The notes under the pieces were generated by a model. The model was given only the letters and a program-made list of their open reading frames with translations, did no database searches and was not told the DNA's origin. Position numbers and translations under genes: made by a program. DNA of 24,624 bases from Holophagaceae bacterium UBA1801 (lineage in GTDB: Bacteria; Acidobacteriota; Holophagae; Holophagales; Holophagaceae): the NCBI GenBank assembly GCA_002319925.1, contig DCFP01000046.1:1-24624 (forward strand). The letters run 5' to 3'. Positions 1 through 6,101 of the stretch are shown here, one piece after another (position 1 is the stretch's first letter; each line of letters begins with the position of its first letter).

Positions 1-154
1 CACCTACAACTTCCCCCAGAACCGCGTCACCGATCATCGCGTGAACGTCACGCTGCATCAGCTGGACCGTTTCATGGAAGGCGAAATCGAACCCGTCCTG
101 GAGCCTCTGCGCGCGGCCCACGAAGCGGAGCGGTTGAAGAACCTGGAAGGGTGA
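1..154 (+). CDS. prfA: Peptide chain release factor 1, C-terminal fragment
   Basis: The window opens inside a reading frame (first full codon at base 2) that runs 50 codons to TGA at 152-154. It starts TYNFPQNRVTDHRVNVTLHQ and continues LDRFMEGEIEPVLEPL. The block TYNFPQxRVTDHRxNxTLxxLDxxxEGxxxxxxxxL is the conserved end of bacterial class I release factors. The TYNFPQ and VTDHR wording fits RF1 (UAA/UAG reader) better than RF2. The GGQ catalytic loop and the PxT anticodon-like tripeptide lie upstream of the window, so RF1 versus RF2 rests on the tail alone. RF1 acts in the cytoplasm at the ribosomal A site to release finished polypeptide. No clear terminator follows the stop. Confidence 0.9.
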   Translation, partial: TYNFPQNRVTDHRVNVTLHQLDRFMEGEIEPVLEPLRAAHEAERLKNLEG

Positions 155-247
155 GTTTTTCGCGAATCATCGTAGCTGGCTCAGTGCGCAACGGCCCGAG
201 GATGAACACTGTCGCGCCTGCGCTAAGTGCGAAATAGCCGAATTTTC

Positions 248-329
248 TTTATCCCCTTTATCCCCTTCATCCCAGTTAACCAATCTTTTAAAGAATGTAT
301 GAACAGGGATAAAGGGGATGAAAGGGATG
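248..329. repeat. Imperfect inverted repeat built of 9-base units (ATCCCCTTT type)
   Basis: The left arm (248-273) is a tandem of TTTATCCCC, TTTATCCCC and TTCATCCC. The right arm (306-329) is GGGATAAAG, GGGATGAAA and GGGATG. The reverse complement of the right arm matches the left arm at 20 of 23 positions. The 32-base AT-rich spacer holds GTTAAC and CTTTTAAAG palindromes. The element sits in the 264-base gap between prfA and the convergent alkyltransferase-like gene and has no defensible ORF. It lacks a terminator T-run, so I call it an intergenic repeat element; it could still end transcription from both sides. Confidence 0.6.
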
Positions 330-418
330 CGGACAGGAAGCTTCTAAATACGGGTTCCAATCTTCGAGACTGCCTTCGCATTTTCCTGTTTGAACCGCAA
401 CAGCCTCAGCACGGTTTG

Positions 419-817
419 CTATGGTCTTTTGCCATCAGCCCTGTTTAGCAGCTGTGGTGATTTCTTGGCATCGAATTTCGATTTCGGCCTGATCCGCACA
501 CCCTTCCACTGATACCGCGCCAAATCCAGGTTGCCCTGGTCATCCACTTCGATCTCCTCTTCGCGGAGCCGTGCGATCTGCACCATGGCGCCCCACCAGC
601 GGCCCTTGCTGGGTACGTAACCCAGGGCGTTGATGACGCGGTGCCAGGGCAGTTCCGTGCCTTCCGGCAAGCCTTTCAGGATCATGCCCACCTGGCGGGG
701 CCGTCGCGGAAAGCCCGCCATGGCCGCGATCTGGCCGTAGGTGGCCACGTGGCCGAAGGGGATCTTCGCGACCAGGCGGAGCACCTCGGCACGGAAGACC
801 AGGTCCACGCCGGGCAT
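419..817 (-). CDS. Alkyltransferase-like (ATL) DNA-binding protein, MGMT family without the active cysteine
   Basis: A 132-residue protein covers the DNA-binding domain of O6-alkylguanine-DNA alkyltransferases: IPFGHVATYGQIAAMAG (about 19-35), RPRQVG (39-44), then LPWHRVINALG (56-66). True MGMT has PCHRV; here the alkyl-accepting Cys is Trp58. This is the hallmark of ATL proteins, which bind O6-alkylguanine lesions and flip the base without repairing it, handing the site to nucleotide excision repair (family knowledge). Tyr27 and Arg41 fit the nucleotide-flipping Tyr and Arg finger. The start at 817 is chosen because the upstream DUF2203 stop and this ATG overlap as TGATG, implying translational coupling; the open frame extends further upstream but only inside that gene. 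The basic tail (about 108-132) has no family match I recognise. Confidence 0.88.
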   Translation of the reverse strand: MPGVDLVFRAEVLRLVAKIPFGHVATYGQIAAMAGFPRRPRQVGMILKGLPEGTELPWHRVINALGYVPSKGRWWGAMVQIARLREEEIEVDDQGNLDLARYQWKGVRIRPKSKFDAKKSPQLLNRADGKRP

Positions 818-1182
818 CAGACGTTCTTCGTCTCGGGCTTCATGGTGATGGGCACGCGGGAGCCGAAGCCGCCTTCGTAGCTGTGCCAGTGGTCGAGGGA
901 TTCCTCGGGATAGGCCCAGCACCAGTAGCCGTCGCCGGAATCGAAGTCCACCAGCCAGAGGCCCTTCACCTCAGGGCCCAAGTCCCGGATGGCCTCGGCC
1001 CAGCTTTCCACGAGGGTCTGGAGCCGTTCCCGCAGTTCTTCCGCGCGGCCTTCCTCCTCGTGCTCGTCCGCTTCCTGGAGTTCCTCCGCGAGGCTGGCGG
1101 CCAGTTCGAACACGGGTTTCGTGATGTCCTGGACCCGCGGCATCAAGCCGCGAGCATCCTCCAATGTGAAAACCCGGCCCAT
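817..1182 (-). CDS. DUF2203 family protein
   Basis: A 121-residue acidic protein begins MGRVFTLEDARGLMPRVQDI, the typical FTLEEANxLLPxV opening of DUF2203. It has a long Glu-rich helical middle (about 25-70) and ends with the family block GLWLVDF...YWCWAYPEESLDHWHSYEGGFGSRVPI (compare VDFP, CWRxGE, WH, GFxxRxP). The function of the family is not established. The ATG at 1182 is preceded by GGTGGAGG at good spacing; a longer frame to 1395 overlaps lpxB antisense and is not used. It is first of two minus-strand genes, coupled by TGATG to the ATL gene, and diverges from lpxB across 70 bases. The pairing with a DNA-damage sensor is suggestive only. Confidence 0.8.
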   Translation of the reverse strand: MGRVFTLEDARGLMPRVQDITKPVFELAASLAEELQEADEHEEEGRAEELRERLQTLVESWAEAIRDLGPEVKGLWLVDFDSGDGYWCWAYPEESLDHWHSYEGGFGSRVPITMKPETKNV

Positions 1183-1252
1183 GATGCCTCCACCTGCTCC
1201 ATGATAATCCGATGCGTCTGACTTCCCGCCTGTCGCCCACCTTTGTCTTCCC

Positions 1253-2407
1253 ATGTCTGAATGGGGTGGGATTGTGAAGCCACTGCTGGTGATCGCGGGC
1301 GAAGCATCCGGAGATCTGCATGGTGGGGAGATCCTCAAAGCCCTCAAGGCCCGGAAACCCGATCTGCGCATCATCGGCATCGGCGGGGCGGGCATGGATC
1401 CCTACCTCGACCGCAAGCTCGCGGATGTCAAGGACCTCGGCGTCGTGGGATTCGTGGAGGTGGTGAAGCACTTGCCGGATCTGCTGCGCCTCAAGAAGGA
1501 GGTCCTGCGGGTGGCGCGGGAGGAAGCCATCGGCGCCGCGCTGTTCATCGACTACCCGGGCTTCAACCTCCGCATGGCGAAGACCTTCAAGGCCGCCCTG
1601 CCCGGCGTGCGCCTGCACCAGTACGTGTGTCCCCAGGTGTGGGCCTGGAAGGCGGGGCGCATTCCCATGCTGGGGCAGACCCTGGATGCTCTCTACTGCT
1701 TGTTCGATTTCGAACCGCCGCTCTTCAAGGGTTATCCGGTGGAAGCCTTGTGGATCGGGCATCCCCTGGTGGAGGTGGTGAAGCCGGAGGTGGATCGCGA
1801 CACCTTCTTCCGCGACGCGGAGCTGGATCCCACGCGGCCTCTGGTGGCGCTATTGCCCGGGAGCCGGCGGGGGGAAGTGGAGCGCTTGCTTCCACCCATG
1901 CTCCAGCTGGTTGACAACTCGCGAAGGAATCCGGAGAAGCGGCATATCCAGTGGGCCCTGGCCGTGGCGCCAACCCTTTCGATGGAACACCTGAAGGAGC
2001 GGCTCGGGGACGCCCAGGTGACCCTGATCGCGGATCGGAGCTATGCCCTGCGCGCCTATGCCAGCGCCGCCCTGGTGTGCTCGGGCACCGCCACGCTGGA
2101 GACGGCGCTGCTGGGCACGCCCTTCGCGATCCTCTACAAGCTCAACCCCTTCACCTACCAGATGGCCAAGCGTCTCGTGAAAGTGCCGTATTTCGGCCTC
2201 GCCAACGTGGTGGCGGGGAAGCAGGTGGCGCCGGAACTCCTGCAGCACGAGGTGAACGCCGAGCGTCTGGGACTCGAGCTGGAGCGGCTCCTGGAGCGGG
2301 GTGTGGCGGCCCGCACCCGGGCGGAACTCCTCGAGATCCGTCAGCACCTGGGCAAGCCCGGCGCCGCGGATCGCGTCGCGGAGCACCTGCTCAAATCCAT
2401 GGCATGA
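1253..2407 (+). CDS. lpxB: Lipid-A-disaccharide synthase
   Basis: A GT19-family glycosyltransferase of 384 residues (E. coli LpxB has 382). It joins UDP-2,3-diacylglucosamine to lipid X at the inner face of the cytoplasmic membrane, giving the lipid A disaccharide. Landmarks in order: LLVIAGEASGDLHG near the N-terminus, FIDYPGFNLRMAK, VCPQVWAWKAGRI, ALLPGSRRGEVERLLP, and the donor-site segment CSGTATLETALLGTPFAILY followed by VPYFGLANVVAGKQVAPELLQ. ATG 1253 has no visible Shine-Dalgarno. An in-frame GTG at 1274 follows GGGGTGGG and would give VKPLLVIAGEASGD, closer to many LpxB starts, so the first seven residues are uncertain. With the kdsC-like gene this shows an LPS-bearing outer membrane. 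Confidence 0.95.
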   Translation: MSEWGGIVKPLLVIAGEASGDLHGGEILKALKARKPDLRIIGIGGAGMDPYLDRKLADVKDLGVVGFVEVVKHLPDLLRLKKEVLRVAREEAIGAALFIDYPGFNLRMAKTFKAALPGVRLHQYVCPQVWAWKAGRIPMLGQTLDALYCLFDFEPPLFKGYPVEALWIGHPLVEVVKPEVDRDTFFRDAELDPTRPLVALLPGSRRGEVERLLPPMLQLVDNSRRNPEKRHIQWALAVAPTLSMEHLKERLGDAQVTLIADRSYALRAYASAALVCSGTATLETALLGTPFAILYKLNPFTYQMAKRLVKVPYFGLANVVAGKQVAPELLQHEVNAERLGLELERLLERGVAARTRAELLEIRQHLGKPGAADRVAEHLLKSMA

Positions 2408-2949
2408 CCTGGGCTCGCTGCGAATTCGCAATCACCGAATCAGGTCCATCGCCCAATGCCGTGAAGGGTCTACGGATCCACTGCTGCCAATCGAGCGTCT
2501 GCTCCTGGCGTCACGCAATACTGTCCTTTCGATTGCGAAGGCGCATCAAAGCAGGGGCAGGCCGATGATCGGGAACGGCCAGAGGCACAGGGAGATGGTG
2601 CTTTGGAGAGGTGGCCTGGCGGTCTTCTCCACCTGTGGCCCCAGCACGGAACTCCCATCCTCGTTGCAGTACGCTTGCGACGGGTTGCACTGGCTCGCGG
2701 CGTGCTCCTCTGGTTCCAGAGATCCGACGGTGTTTTCTATTCTCGACATGGATTGTTCGCCAGGCCAAGGTCTGGGCTGCGGTATATTTTGTTTCATGAG
2801 GTCGTAAAGGAGAGAAGGCGCAAATACACCGAACCGAAGGACTGTCTGCATCCCCGCTCAAGGGCCGCCAATGTCTGAGAATCCGATGAAACAGATTATG
2901 AAACATATTAAATCGGCGTCAAGGACCTTTTGAAACATTTTTTGAACCA
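2408..2949. other. Gene-poor intergenic stretch
   Basis: These 542 bases separate lpxB from the XRE regulator. No frame shows a recognisable domain. The best minus-strand candidate (2546-2797, 83 codons) ends in a hydrophobic segment, ISLCLWPFPIIGLPLL, but has no Shine-Dalgarno and no family I know; it could be a decayed remnant of a small membrane protein. The last 70 bases turn AT-rich and carry the TGAAACA array listed separately. Confidence 0.5.
2887..2949 (+). promoter_or_regulatory. Candidate operator array for the XRE regulator (two spaced pairs of TGAAACA)
   Basis: TGAAACA occurs at 2887, 2899 and 2931, and the variant TGAACCA at 2943. Both pairs are spaced exactly 12 bases, and the pairs are 44 bases apart, close to four DNA turns. 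The last copy abuts the ATG at 2950, leaving no room for a normal Shine-Dalgarno. This looks like an autoregulatory site, possibly with a leaderless or weakly initiated message. The copy pattern is directly visible; the function is inferred. Confidence 0.45.
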
Positions 2950-3444
2950 ATGTCCAAATTTGCTCACAGATTCAATTCAGCGCTCGAGATGAAGGCCCTC
3001 TCGCGCCGGGAGCTGGCGCGTCTCAGCGGCGTGCACGTGAACACGCTCAACAACTGGGCTGGCGGCGAAGTCCCAAACCCGCACCCCGAGCCCCTGAAGA
3101 AGGTCGCCTCCTGCCTGGGGGTCTCCTACGAGTGGCTGCGGACGGGCGAAGGGGACATGGCACCGCCCGCATCTCCGGAGAAAGCCCTCCGCGCAGCCGA
3201 GCGGCTCGTGCCGGGAGGTTCCTACCGCCATGAAAAGCGGAGTGAAAGTCCCTTCGATCCAGAATTGATGGAGCAAGTGGTCAGGCTGGTGGAGGATTAC
3301 GCGCGACTCTTCAGGAAGCAGCTTGGTGAATCCCAGCGTGTGGAGCTGATGGAACGCGCCTATCAGCTCTGCCTCGAGGCCGGGTTCACGGGCAGGCCTC
3401 CCATCTCCATGAGCCAGTTCCAGAAGCTGCTGAAGACGGAATAA
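2950..3444 (+). CDS. XRE-family helix-turn-helix regulator
   Basis: A 164-residue protein. Residues about 5-66 form a Cro/CI-type HTH: a helix FAHRFNSALEMKALS, then RRELARLSGVHVNTLNNWAGG as the turn and recognition helix, then PLKKVASCLGVSYEWLRTGEG, a typical end to the fold. A Pro/Ala-rich linker (about 70-90) leads to a helical C-terminal region (about 97-164, PELMEQVVRLVEDYARLF...) of unknown family, perhaps for dimerisation or ligand sensing. No phage or toxin-antitoxin partner is adjacent. The ATG directly follows a TGAACCA repeat with no Shine-Dalgarno, consistent with self-repression. The regulated targets cannot be deduced from the window. Confidence 0.85.
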   Translation: MSKFAHRFNSALEMKALSRRELARLSGVHVNTLNNWAGGEVPNPHPEPLKKVASCLGVSYEWLRTGEGDMAPPASPEKALRAAERLVPGGSYRHEKRSESPFDPELMEQVVRLVEDYARLFRKQLGESQRVELMERAYQLCLEAGFTGRPPISMSQFQKLLKTE

Positions 3445-3467
3445 GCCGTTCTGCACTCGAAAAAAGG

Positions 3468-3571
3468 TTCACCACCAAGTTCACCAAGAAAAGAACACCA
3501 AGATCGCCAAGGAATGCAGTCGTAGCTGGTTTTCTTGGTGGTCTTCATGCTGTCTGGGTGATCTTGGTGGC
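3468..3571. repeat. CACCAAGA-type inverted repeat element
   Basis: The left arm (3468-3512) carries CACCACCAAG, CACCAAGA, ACACCAAGA and CGCCAAGG at roughly 9-base steps. The right arm (about 3531-3571) carries the complement: TTTCTTGGTGG, then TGATCTTGGTGG. The spacer is short and has no ORF. The element fills the convergent gap between the XRE gene and the kdsC-like gene. A second member of the same family lies at 21944-22125. A separate perfect palindrome, CCGCATATGCGG, follows at 3599-3610. Confidence 0.65.
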
Positions 3572-3626
3572 AATGCTTTTATCTGTTTGAAAGCGAATCC
3601 GCATATGCGGTCGCATCAAATGTTCG

Positions 3627-4151
3627 CTATTTCTGGTAGGAAGCCACGATGCTGTCCCAGTGGCCCTGGGCCTTCAGGATGAGTTCCGCCACCGTGCGGA
3701 GCACACCCCGACCCCCTTCAACGGGCACGATCCAGTGGCAGGCGTGGCGCACTTCCTCCACGGCGTCGCTGGGGCAGCAGGCCAAGCCCACGCGGGTCAG
3801 GAGAGGCAGGTCCGCGAGATCATCGCCAAGGTGAACCACTTGATGGAGCCCGAGGCCGTACTTGGCGCACAGTGATTCCAGCGCCGGTTTCTTGGCGAGG
3901 TGGCCCATGAAGCAGTCGTCGACGGCGAGGTGCCGTGCGCGTTCCAGGGTCGCGGCGGATTCCAGGCCCGAGATGAAGGCCACGGGGATGCCGCACTGCT
4001 GGAGCCACTTGATGGCCTGGCCATCCCGCACGTGGAAGCTCTTCGTGTGGCCCGTGGAGCCGTCGTAGCGCAGCTCGCCCGTGGTGAGTACGCCGTCGAT
4101 GTCGGAGCAGACGAGGCGGATGGACTGGGCGCGTTCCTCCAGGGTCGACAT
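3627..4151 (-). CDS. kdsC: KdsC-type HAD phosphatase (3-deoxy-D-manno-octulosonate 8-phosphate phosphatase)
   Basis: A 174-residue C0-class HAD hydrolase, the normal length for KdsC. It dephosphorylates KDO-8-P to KDO in the cytoplasm for LPS inner core. Visible motifs: CSDIDGVLTTGEL with nucleophile and acid Asp17/Asp19; FHVRDGQAIKWLQ; motif II in FISGLES; Lys in AKKPAL; metal-binding GDDLADLPLL; and the tail EGGRGVLRTVAELILKAQGHW, which closely follows the E. coli KdsC ending. Motif II reads SGLES where E. coli KdsC has TGRKA, so the usual Arg is Leu. Family members also act on N-acylneuraminate-9-phosphate, so substrate is slightly open, but lpxB nearby supports LPS work. GGAGG lies 4 bases before the ATG at 4151. 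It diverges from the ArsR gene. Confidence 0.88.
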   Translation of the reverse strand: MSTLEERAQSIRLVCSDIDGVLTTGELRYDGSTGHTKSFHVRDGQAIKWLQQCGIPVAFISGLESAATLERARHLAVDDCFMGHLAKKPALESLCAKYGLGLHQVVHLGDDLADLPLLTRVGLACCPSDAVEEVRHACHWIVPVEGGRGVLRTVAELILKAQGHWDSIVASYQK

Positions 4152-4200
4152 GAAACCTCCAAGGGCAACCTACATTCTCATCAAGGCTTGACAGAATCCA

Positions 4201-4222
4201 CAACCATATTACCGTTTGGTTG
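4201..4222 (+). promoter_or_regulatory. Candidate ArsR-type operator (CAACCA-N10-TGGTTG)
   Basis: A perfect 6-base inverted repeat with a 10-base AT-rich centre lies just before the GAGGAG ribosome site and GTG start of the ArsR gene. It also lies within the gap to the divergent kdsC-like gene. Size and place fit an autoregulatory ArsR/SmtB dyad. The dyad is seen; the role is inferred. Confidence 0.35.
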
Positions 4223-4232
4223 AGGAGTTGAC

Positions 4233-4562
4233 GTGAAACCCGTACTCAGCGATGCCATGATCGAAGAAATCAGTGGCCTGTTCGCCGCTTTGGGGGACGC
4301 TTCGCGCCTGAAGATCCTCCGGGCGCTGCAGGGCTCCAAGAATTCGCTTTCCCAGGGCGCCGTGGCGGAGGCCGCGGGCCTGAGCCAGGCCAACGCCAGC
4401 AAACACCTGGCCTCCCTCGTGCGCGTGGGCCTCGTGCTCCGGGAGCCGGAAGGGAACACCGTCTATTTCCGACCCGTCATGCCCCTGGTGTCCGACATCT
4501 GCAACATCGTCTGCGGCCACGTGAGCGAGCGGGCCAAGACCAACTACCAGGCTTTGAAGTAA
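4233..4562 (+). CDS. ArsR/SmtB-family winged-helix regulator
   Basis: A 109-residue protein with the whole ArsR fold: LFAALGDASRLKILRALQ (about 17-34, the DxxRxxIL helix), SQGAVAEAAGLSQANASKHLASLVRVGLV (40-68, HTH with SKHL recognition helix), and the wing REPEGNTVYFRPV. Two cysteines near the C-terminus (ICNIVCGH) could sense a metal or thiol, but the classic ELCVCDL metal box of ArsR is absent, so the signal is unknown. GTG 4233 is chosen because GAGGAG ends five bases upstream. It is convergent with the Coa1-like gene (4-base gap) and divergent from the kdsC-like gene; no efflux or detoxification gene is adjacent. Confidence 0.9.
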   Translation: MKPVLSDAMIEEISGLFAALGDASRLKILRALQGSKNSLSQGAVAEAAGLSQANASKHLASLVRVGLVLREPEGNTVYFRPVMPLVSDICNIVCGHVSERAKTNYQALK

Positions 4563-4566
4563 GCCT

Positions 4567-5004
4567 TCACTCGGTCTTCTCCTCCAGCAGATCGATCTTC
4601 TCGTTTGTGCTTTCGATCTTCACGGCGAGTTCGTCGAAGGTCCACTCGTCCATGGACTTGGTGGCCTTCGCGTAAACCGTGCCTTTGCCCTTGGGACCGG
4701 AGATGGGGAAGGAGATATCAGCGGTGCCCGAGGCCCCGGTCACCTGGACGCTGCCGGAAACGTAGAAGCCGTCCTTGATGGGCTGGCCCAGCGCCTCAAT
4801 GACTGCCGGGTTTGCCTGGGCCTTTTCGAAGGCCATCCGGTAGGCTTCCGAGGACTTCATCATCCCGAAGGCGAAATAGACGATGGCCGCCACGAGGCCC
4901 AGCATGGCCACGAGGGCGGAAAAGCATCCGCAGGGAACGCACCATTTCCAGTTGCGGGACCACCAGGATCTCGGCGGAGGCGGATACATGGGCGGTGTAG
5001 TCAT
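4567..5004 (-). CDS. Coa1/Tim21-like membrane-anchored protein
   Basis: A 145-residue protein. A Pro/Tyr-rich cytoplasmic leader (MTTPPMYPPPPRSWW) precedes one membrane helix (about 25-50, CGCFSALVAMLGLVAAIVYFAFGMM). The soluble part reads EAYRMAFEKAQANPAVIEALGQPIKDGFYVSGS, then ISGPKGKGTVYAKATK and WTFDELAVKIE. The pattern NPxVxxxLGxPIxxGxxxxGS, GPKGxGxVxxxA, WxxxxLxV resembles the Coa1 (cytochrome oxidase assembly) family. Bacterial members are uncharacterised and are not reliably tied to oxidase assembly; no oxidase gene is in view. It lies 34 bases downstream of the LysR gene on the same strand and may share its transcript. Confidence 0.65.
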   Translation of the reverse strand: MTTPPMYPPPPRSWWSRNWKWCVPCGCFSALVAMLGLVAAIVYFAFGMMKSSEAYRMAFEKAQANPAVIEALGQPIKDGFYVSGSVQVTGASGTADISFPISGPKGKGTVYAKATKSMDEWTFDELAVKIESTNEKIDLLEEKTE

Positions 5005-5038
5005 GGCGGTGGTCCTCGCGCAGGGGGAAACGTGGAAT

Positions 5039-5974
5039 TCAGGCCGTGGATTTCCTGCGCCCGAAAGGCGCCGGCAGGCTGAATCGTGGCAGGGTCATTT
5101 CCTTCAGGCACGATGCAAAGGCCATGGCCACGGGCGACAGGGGCGTATCCGCGCGGGTGACCATGCCGAAGTTGTTGTGGGGCGGGGGGGTGTTCAGATG
5201 GATGGCCCGGATGCCCTCGGTCTCCGGGCAATCGAGGAAGGGTACGGGTGCCAGGGACAGTACGTCGGTTGTGCGCAGGATGGCGTTGGACGTGACCACC
5301 GAGTCGCAGCGCAGGATTCGCTCCGGTGGTGGCAGGCCGTTCTTTGCGAAGAACGTGGCGATCTTCCCGCCCCTGCCGTTGGGCCCGAAGCTGGTGGCAA
5401 TCCACACCTGGTCCGCCAGTTCCGCCAAGGTCCGCGCGTGGGCCAGGGGATGACCTTCGCGGCCCACCACGGTGCTGGGCGTGCAGAACCAGGGATCGAA
5501 TTCCAGATCCTCGCCCAGTCGTTCCTCGGAGACGATCATGATGCCGAAGTCCAGCGTGCCCTGGCGCACGCCGGGAAACACGATGCCCTCCAGCCCCTCG
5601 AGTACGTGGATAAGCACGCGCTGGTAGCGCCGCTTGAAGGCCACGATGGCCCCAGGGAGCGCCGTCAGTGCCACCAGCGGTGTCACGGCCACGGAGACCG
5701 TGCCTTCATCAGCGCCCTCCAGCTGCTTCAGTTCACTTTGCGCCAGCTGCATCTGCTGGTTGATGAGTTTGGCCCGTACCAGCAGTTTGGTTCCCGCGGG
5801 GGTGAGCTGGATGCCGCGCACGCTCCGCTGGATGAGGGGCGTGCCGAGGGCTTCCTCCAGCTCGCGCAGGGCGCGGGTGAGGGAAGCCTGGGACAGGGAC
5901 AGCTTGCGCGCCGCGGCCCGGATGCTGCCGGTCTCCGCGGCGGCCAGGAACGCATTGAGCTGGTGCAGTTTCAC
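5039..5974 (-). CDS. LysR-family transcriptional regulator
   Basis: A 311-residue protein of standard LysR length. Residues 1-60 form the winged HTH (MKLHQLNAFLAAAETGSIRA, ...SLSQASLTRALRELEEALGTPLIQR, then GIQLTPAG). A linker helix (about 65-90) leads to a periplasmic-binding-like effector domain (about 92-300) opening VSVAVTPLVALTALPGAIVAFKRRYQ. The effector cannot be read from the sequence. It diverges from the peptide-type ABC operon across 127 bases, the classic layout for a LysR regulator controlling the neighbouring transporter, so a peptide or a product of the imported substrate is a reasonable guess. Confidence 0.92.
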   Translation of the reverse strand: MKLHQLNAFLAAAETGSIRAAARKLSLSQASLTRALRELEEALGTPLIQRSVRGIQLTPAGTKLLVRAKLINQQMQLAQSELKQLEGADEGTVSVAVTPLVALTALPGAIVAFKRRYQRVLIHVLEGLEGIVFPGVRQGTLDFGIMIVSEERLGEDLEFDPWFCTPSTVVGREGHPLAHARTLAELADQVWIATSFGPNGRGGKIATFFAKNGLPPPERILRCDSVVTSNAILRTTDVLSLAPVPFLDCPETEGIRAIHLNTPPPHNNFGMVTRADTPLSPVAMAFASCLKEMTLPRFSLPAPFGRRKSTA

Positions 5975-6020
5975 CGTTCCTCTCCGATTTGAAATGAATT
6001 CGTGTGTGACAACCGTTGGC

Positions 6021-6037
6021 TTTCATTTAAATGCAAA
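6021..6037 (+). promoter_or_regulatory. Candidate LysR binding site (CATTTAAATG palindrome)
   Basis: Between the LysR gene and the ABC operon lies TTTCATTTAAATGCAAA, with a perfect 10-base palindrome at 6024-6033 and partly symmetric flanks. It sits just upstream of the likely -35 of the operon, where LysR activators usually bind. The palindrome is seen; the assignment is inference. Confidence 0.4.
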
Positions 6038-6046
6038 CTACGTCTT

Positions 6047-6075
6047 TTGGCACTATCTGTAAGGATTCAATATCG
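6047..6075 (+). promoter_or_regulatory. Possible sigma70 promoter of the ABC operon
   Basis: TTGGCA (6047-6052) is followed after 17 bases by the weak -10 ATATCG (6070-6075), leaving a short leader to the strong AAGGAG ribosome site at 6091. A poor -10 fits a promoter that needs an activator such as the divergent LysR protein. Confidence 0.3.
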
Positions 6076-6101
6076 AAGCATAAATTTACAAAGGAGCACC
6101 C

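Noticed and set aside
2546..2797. 83-codon minus-strand frame ending in a hydrophobic stretch
   Set aside because: There is no ribosome site, family or operon context; kept only as a remark in the gap description.
171..3530. Shared 10-mer TCGTAGCTGG at 170-179 and 3520-3529
   Set aside because: The flanks do not match; a single 10-base match over this distance is weak evidence of a repeat.
4188..4212. TTGACA upstream of the ArsR gene as a sigma70 promoter
   Set aside because: The -35 match is perfect, but no -10 sits at 16-18 bases; nearest AT-rich hexamers are 11-13 bases away.
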